Shown here piece by piece: positions 4,743 through 8,405 of a stretch of 8,405 nucleotides of DNA. Source of the DNA: J038 sp034437535 (GTDB lineage: Bacteria > Chloroflexota > Anaerolineae > Aggregatilineales > Phototrophicaceae); the NCBI GenBank assembly GCA_034437535.1, contig DAOTTZ010000036.1, forward strand, positions 1 to 8,405. The letters are read 5' to 3'. Positions within the stretch are counted from its first letter, which is position 1, and each line of letters starts with the position of its first letter. A program made the position numbers and the translations under genes. The notes beneath the pieces were generated by a model. It saw only the letters and a list, made by a program, of their open reading frames with translations. It was not told the origin of the DNA and did no database searches.

Positions 4743-7014
4743 TGTCAATATCAGACTTGGCTCCGGCAAGGCAGGAAAGCTCAACGCGGGCAACAAAGGT
4801 GCGCTGTTAGATCAAGCGGCGCGGGCTGGCCTGGCGGTACCGGCTGGCGTGCTCCTGCTTGATACAGCGTGGGATCAGGCGGTGTTACGCGGCCTGATGA
4901 CGATTGCGGACGACGGGCGCATCACGTTTCCCTACCCTAACCGGCTCTTGCAATTTCTGCATCTGCCGGATTTTGATGGGCCGGTCGCGGTGCGGTCGGC
5001 CTTCAGCGCGGAAGACACCCACGAAGCAAGCCTGGCCGGATACTTTGAAACCGTGCTCAATGTGCCCCTGGATGACCCGGATGCATTCGCGGACGCGCTC
5101 AAGACGGTGTTAGAATCCACCCGTGCCCGTGACGGCGATTACCGGCGGGATGTGCTGGTGATGCGGATGGTGCAGGCACAACAGGCCGGGGTGGCGTTCA
5201 CCGAGCGCGAACACGAAGACGACCTGGTGAATTACGTCAGCGGCACCGCCCAGGGGTTAGTCGCCGGGGAGACCAGCGGCGAGTCGTTGACGCTAGCCAA
5301 GCTGAGGCCGTTTGAATCACGCCTGGATGATCTACCAGCGTGGCAACATCGCCTGCAACGTTTGCTGAAGGGCGTGCGCCGCTGGTTAGGCCAACAAGAT
5401 TGGGACATCGAATGGGCCGACGACGGCGAACGTTGTTATCTGGTGCAGTTACGCCCGATCACCCGGCCTACCCGCCGGGATGAAGCCTTCACCATCGCCA
5501 ACCACAAGGAAATCTTGCCGGATCTGCCGTCACGTTATATGACCAGCGTCATCGAATCCTGTGCGGACCGGCTGTTCGATTATTATCGGGCGTTTGACCC
5601 ATCCCTGCCGAGTACACGCCCATTTATCGAGGTGTTTTATGGCCGGCCATACATTAACCTGAGCTTGATGAGTGACATGATGCGGATCTTCGGCCTACCG
5701 ACGCGCCTGGTCACCGACAACATCGGCGGGGAGACCGACCGCACCTACGGCCTGAACCTTCAGCGCATGATCCGTAAGATCTTCGGCTGGAACCTGCCCC
5801 GTTTTGCCTTCGCACAATTAAACAGCGTGAACCACGTCCGGCAGACGACCGAGACCATGCTCCAGCGCACCGCCAACCCCGGCACCTCGTTTACAGAGGC
5901 GACCGAGACCCTGCGCTGGTTGTATACCGCGCTGGTGACCGAAATGTTCAGCCTGACGGCGGCGATGGGGCCGATGCTCTCTTTACTGCGCGGGTTCGGC
6001 ACGCTGACAGAGCATAGTGCGCGGCATACCACCATCTCCACGCAGATTTACCATGATTGGGATCCGTTGCGCCAGATTGTCGCCCGGCACATGGATTTCA
6101 TCGCCCAGTTGAACCAGGGACAGATCCCGGATGAGGCCGAGTTCCAGGTGGCGTGGTCGGCCTATATGCAACAATACGGGCATCGCGGGGTCTACGAGAG
6201 CGACATCGCCCGGCCCCGTTATCACGAGAACCCGGCCCCTTTGCTCCATAGCCTGACGGCCCCGGCAGGGAAACAACACACCCCGCCGGATCGCTCTCTG
6301 CGTGGTTGGCTGACATCACCCTTCTGGTGGCAGGCGCGGCGGACGATCCGGGCGCGGGAGCAATGGCGACACGACGCCATGCGTGGCTTTGACCGCGTCC
6401 GGCAACGGCTGTTAGAGCTAGCAGATAACGCGGTGGAGTCTGGTCAACTCCCCAGGCGAGAGGCCCTGTGGATGTTGGCGGTGGATGAGGTCAAAGCGTT
6501 GGATACCGGGTGGATGCCAGATGCGGACTTCTGGCGGGAGCGTCAAGCCGAGATTGACCGGTTGGCCGACTACGATCTACCGGATCTTCTGCACCGGTCT
6601 GACGACCTAGAAGCCTATAACCCGTCTGCCGCGCCGGATAGTGTGCGCCTGAGTGGGATCAGCCTGACGACGGGCCGGGTCGAGGGTCAGGCCTGGGTGT
6701 TACGAGAACCACACACTAACCTGCCGGATTCATTCGATCCGGCGCGGACGATCCTGGTAGCGCGGAGTGTGGACGCGGGCTGGATTGCGACGTTCAGCCG
6801 GGTAGCCGGGGTGGTGGTGGAAACCGGCGGCGATCTCTCACACGGGTCGATCATCCTGCGTGAGATCGGCCTGCCGGCGGTGACCAACGTCTCCGGTGTG
6901 ACGCGCACCATCCAGACGGGGGATTTTATCACGCTGGAAGCCTCTAACGGCATCGTCGAACGGCATCCGGCAGTCGATCAGCCGCAACCACTGGCCCAAT
7001 CCCCAGACGGGTGA
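4732..7014 (+). CDS. PEP-utilizing (PPDK/Rph-like) three-domain phosphotransferase
   Basis: A 760-residue cytosolic protein in three parts. Residues 1-245 form a pyruvate-phosphate-dikinase-type ATP-binding domain: NKGALLDQAARAGLAVPAG (21-39, with K22), VAVRSAFSAED (85-95, with R88), the SLAGYFETVLNV loop, DIEW (225-228, with E227) and QLRPIT (239-244). Residues of about 255-640 form a large, mostly helical central domain with a VFYGRPYINLSLMSDM segment of the kind seen in rifampin phosphotransferase relatives. Residues of about 641-745 form the swivelling PEP-utilizer domain with GGDLSHGSIILRE, whose H704 is the expected phosphohistidine. The C-terminal PEP/pyruvate barrel of PEP synthase and PPDK is absent. 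This order and size match Rph-type enzymes (about 870 residues), in which ATP gives its beta-phosphate to the His and then to a small molecule held by the central domain. The substrate here is unknown, and rifampin resistance should not be assumed. The gene is translationally coupled to the pseudo-hydrolase gene. Start choice rests on GGGGAGG at 4716. Confidence 0.85.
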   Translation: MIGNVNIRLGSGKAGKLNAGNKGALLDQAARAGLAVPAGVLLLDTAWDQAVLRGLMTIADDGRITFPYPNRLLQFLHLPDFDGPVAVRSAFSAEDTHEASLAGYFETVLNVPLDDPDAFADALKTVLESTRARDGDYRRDVLVMRMVQAQQAGVAFTEREHEDDLVNYVSGTAQGLVAGETSGESLTLAKLRPFESRLDDLPAWQHRLQRLLKGVRRWLGQQDWDIEWADDGERCYLVQLRPITRPTRRDEAFTIANHKEILPDLPSRYMTSVIESCADRLFDYYRAFDPSLPSTRPFIEVFYGRPYINLSLMSDMMRIFGLPTRLVTDNIGGETDRTYGLNLQRMIRKIFGWNLPRFAFAQLNSVNHVRQTTETMLQRTANPGTSFTEATETLRWLYTALVTEMFSLTAAMGPMLSLLRGFGTLTEHSARHTTISTQIYHDWDPLRQIVARHMDFIAQLNQGQIPDEAEFQVAWSAYMQQYGHRGVYESDIARPRYHENPAPLLHSLTAPAGKQHTPPDRSLRGWLTSPFWWQARRTIRAREQWRHDAMRGFDRVRQRLLELADNAVESGQLPRREALWMLAVDEVKALDTGWMPDADFWRERQAEIDRLADYDLPDLLHRSDDLEAYNPSAAPDSVRLSGISLTTGRVEGQAWVLREPHTNLPDSFDPARTILVARSVDAGWIATFSRVAGVVVETGGDLSHGSIILREIGLPAVTNVSGVTRTIQTGDFITLEASNGIVERHPAVDQPQPLAQSPDG

Positions 7015-7093
7015 GAACGTAACGCCCGTTGTCTTTGCCGAGTCGTTTCGAGGATGCGGTACAGCTTGCCCGGTCTTTCAACGCGGACTGATA

Positions 7094-8053
7094 CTACACC
7101 ACATCTGCGAATGTCTTTTCCATACGGCGGAAGTAGAACAACCCACTTACGAAGAGCAAGGCCGCCGCCGTTGAAGAGACGATCAGGATCGGGCCGGGGG
7201 CAGTCTCCACGCCTAGCAAAGCCCAGCGGAAGCCCTCCACCACACCAGTCATCGGGTTGATGCCGTAGATAGCCCGCAGGACTTCGTTTTCAATCAAACT
7301 GCTTGGATACGCAATCGGCGTGGCGAACAGCCAGAACTGCGTGATAAACGGGATCGTGTAGCGCACATCGCGGAACTGCACGTTCATCGCGCTGAGCCAC
7401 AGCCCGACACCGAGCGCAGTCACAAACGCCAGCAAGACAAAGTACGGCAGGAACATCACATTCAGCGTCAACTGGATGCCATCGCCGCCGCCGAGCAGAG
7501 ATTGATATGGCAGATAATCGAACATCACCGGGGCTGGCATGACCGGCGCAGTCACCAGGAAGAACGCCATCATCAGCAACAGCACCAGGAACGCCAGCAA
7601 GAAATCCACCGCGCCGGAAAGCACCGTCGCAATCGGGATCACCAGCCGCGGGAAGTAGACCTTCTTAATCAGGTTGGCACTGCCGACCAGGCTATTTGAT
7701 GACATGGCTAAACCAGTCGCGAAGAACGTCCAGGGCACCAGTGCGGCAAAGCTAAACACCGGATACGGGATGCCGTCGGACGGGATGCCGGCCAGCCCAC
7801 CGAAGAACAACGAAAAGACGATCATCGTCATGAACGGCTGGATGATGGCCCAGGCCGCGCCGAGCACGGTCTGCTTGTAACGGACTTTGATGTCGCGCCA
7901 CGTCAGGAAGTAGAGTAATTCGCGATACTCCCAGAGTTCGCGTAATTTGAGCGACACCCACCCCTTAGACGGCTCTAGCCGCTTATGGGGAAGCTCACTT
8001 GGCTCTGCTGGCATGGCTGTAGTTTGCAGGTCTGGCTGAGTGACTGTTGTCAT
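7094..8053 (-). CDS. ABC-2 family polysaccharide/LPS export permease (Wzm/TagG-like)
   Basis: A 319-residue inner-membrane protein of the ABC-2 (ABC2_membrane) family. A polar N-terminus of about 65 residues ends in the conserved interface segment ELLYFLTWRDIKVRYKQT (45-62), followed by VLGAAWAIIQP. Six hydrophobic segments follow. The cytosolic loop SANLIKKVYFPRLVIPIA (125-142) is typical of permeases that export O-antigen, teichoic acid or capsule chains (Wzm, TagG, KpsM), and PMTGVVEGFRWALLG near the C-terminus is also typical. The working transporter needs an ATPase partner (Wzt/TagH type), usually the next gene. Here the next gene on the 3' side is the convergent phosphotransferase, so the ATPase must be elsewhere, perhaps beyond the right edge. 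ATG 8053 has a GAGAGAG Shine-Dalgarno a few bases upstream. The 79 bases between it and the phosphotransferase stop show no convincing terminator. Confidence 0.88.
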   Translation of the reverse strand: MTTVTQPDLQTTAMPAEPSELPHKRLEPSKGWVSLKLRELWEYRELLYFLTWRDIKVRYKQTVLGAAWAIIQPFMTMIVFSLFFGGLAGIPSDGIPYPVFSFAALVPWTFFATGLAMSSNSLVGSANLIKKVYFPRLVIPIATVLSGAVDFLLAFLVLLLMMAFFLVTAPVMPAPVMFDYLPYQSLLGGGDGIQLTLNVMFLPYFVLLAFVTALGVGLWLSAMNVQFRDVRYTIPFITQFWLFATPIAYPSSLIENEVLRAIYGINPMTGVVEGFRWALLGVETAPGPILIVSSTAAALLFVSGLFYFRRMEKTFADVV

Positions 8054-8094
8054 GTGCTCTCTCAGTTGATTAGGGTAGGATCCTGTATTGAAAT

Positions 8095-8122
8095 GATATA
8101 GCGGATACTGCCGTTAATGCAA
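8095..8122 (-). promoter_or_regulatory. Possible promoter of the ABC permease gene
   Basis: On the minus strand TTGCAT (8122-8117) and TATATC (8100-8095) are separated by 16 bases, a weak sigma-70-like pair 42 bases upstream of ATG 8053. A second -10-like TACAAT lies at 8156-8151 but lacks a -35. The assignment rests only on spacing and hexamer similarity. Confidence 0.3.
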
Positions 8123-8172
8123 GCCTGTGTGCGACAACTTTAGCCGCCTCATTGTACACCTGCCCATAAAGC

Positions 8173-8212
8173 AAAAACGCAGAGAGACACAGGGGGTTGA
8201 CTGTGCCTCTCT
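8173..8212 (-). terminator. Intrinsic terminator on the minus strand, for a gene right of the window
   Basis: AGAGAGACACAG (8181-8192) pairs with CTGTGCCTCTCT (8201-8212) with one mismatch in 12 around an 8-base loop. Read on the minus strand, the stem is followed by GCG, then TTTTT (8177-8173), then GC and TTT. This is a good intrinsic terminator for transcription entering from the right, and it would insulate the permease promoter. On the plus strand no T tract follows. Confidence 0.6.
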
Positions 8213-8255
8213 ATCATCAAGGAGAAGTTATGCGACTACTACTCATCTGCTGACT

Positions 8256-8275
8256 TCAGCATACCGGAATGCTGA
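8256..8275. repeat. 20-bp near-perfect palindrome
   Basis: TCAGCAT at 8256-8262 and ATGCTGA at 8269-8275 are exact inverted copies around ACCGGA, whose centre CCGG is itself symmetric. Only one opposed base pair of the 20-base unit does not match. It could be a dyad operator or a hairpin. It lies just after the seven-codon frame at 8230-8253. Confidence 0.4.
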
Positions 8276-8311
8276 TGATAGGGCTACAGATTATAAATAT
8301 ACCCTGATTGC

Positions 8312-8405
8312 TAGTGCAGGAATGAGGCAGTGGCTTGGAATGATATCGCACTTTGAGGGAGAAACTCCTTGCCACACTCAAACTGTCAGCCAAAACCTTG
8401 CACTA
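8312..8405. repeat. Inverted repeat bounding the last 94 bases
   Basis: TAGTGCAGG at 8312-8320 is mirrored by CCTTGCACTA at 8396-8405: TAGTGCA/TGCACTA match exactly, then GG/CC after a one-base offset. Such a pair could be the ends of a short insertion, or the right copy could continue past the window as part of a longer element. No insertion-sequence family is recognised. Confidence 0.3.

Larger units (their letters stand above)
8054..8405. other. Right-hand intergenic region with no assigned gene
   Basis: These 352 bases hold the permease promoter, the minus-strand terminator and palindromes. On the plus strand an AAGGAG Shine-Dalgarno (8219-8224) precedes ATG 8230, which encodes only seven residues (MRLLLIC) before TGA 8251-8253. 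Another plus frame is stop-free from 8118 to the window end; its first ATG is at 8322 (MRQWLGMISHFEGE...). The minus strand has stops in all three frames near the right edge. I cannot assign a product to any of these. Confidence 0.4.

Noticed and set aside
4732..7014. Full PEP synthase or pyruvate phosphate dikinase
   Set aside because: The C-terminal PEP/pyruvate-binding barrel is absent; the protein ends soon after the phosphohistidine domain, so the Rph-like three-domain form fits better.
7015..7093. Terminator between the phosphotransferase and permease genes
   Set aside because: Only 3-4 bp stems are visible (for example AACG/CGTT) and there is no T tract on either strand.
1..8405. CRISPR array, tRNA or rRNA genes
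   Set aside because: No regularly spaced direct repeats, cloverleaf-like sequences or conserved rRNA segments were seen on either strand.

Overview
The window is ordinary-looking bacterial chromosome of moderately high GC, with six complete genes and one gene tail. It probably comes from an environmental bacterium. Chloroflexota is my guess from overall protein style and the TnpB-type guide-RNA remnant, but no marker gene proves it.

Layout, left to right. The tail of an unrecognised acidic protein (1-135) is followed by a long hairpin terminator (168-235). Immediately after its T tract lies an extended -10 promoter (237-245) and a structured, apparently non-coding stretch (about 252-510). 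Its 3' half reads like the omega-RNA scaffold and right end of an IS200/IS605- or IS607-type TnpB element, but no tnpB is present. It ends 35 bases before an MFS transporter gene (546-1724). A minus-strand pair follows: a HAL2/SAL1-like 3'(2'),5'-bisphosphate nucleotidase (3341 to 2367) and a flavodoxin-fold NAD(P)H:quinone-type oxidoreductase (2354 to 1713). The latter converges on the MFS gene with a 12-base overlap of the 3' ends.

On the plus strand, a small two-TM membrane protein with a PH-like tail (3456-3884) has its own TATAAT box. Next is a translationally coupled pair. The first gene encodes an alpha/beta-hydrolase-fold protein whose nucleophile Ser is replaced by Gly (3987-4742). 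The second encodes a 760-residue phosphotransferase with an ATP-grasp-like domain, a central domain and a swivelling His domain (4732-7014), laid out like rifampin phosphotransferase and lacking the PEP synthase barrel. A minus-strand ABC-2 polysaccharide/teichoic-acid-type export permease (8053 to 7094) follows without its ATPase in view.

The last 350 bases hold a probable promoter for the permease, a minus-strand terminator, several palindromes and a plus-strand reading frame open to the window edge. These suggest a gene or mobile element just outside.

The two most interesting items are the tnpB-less omega-RNA-like locus with its own promoter, and the pairing of a pseudo-hydrolase with an Rph-like phosphotransferase of unknown substrate.
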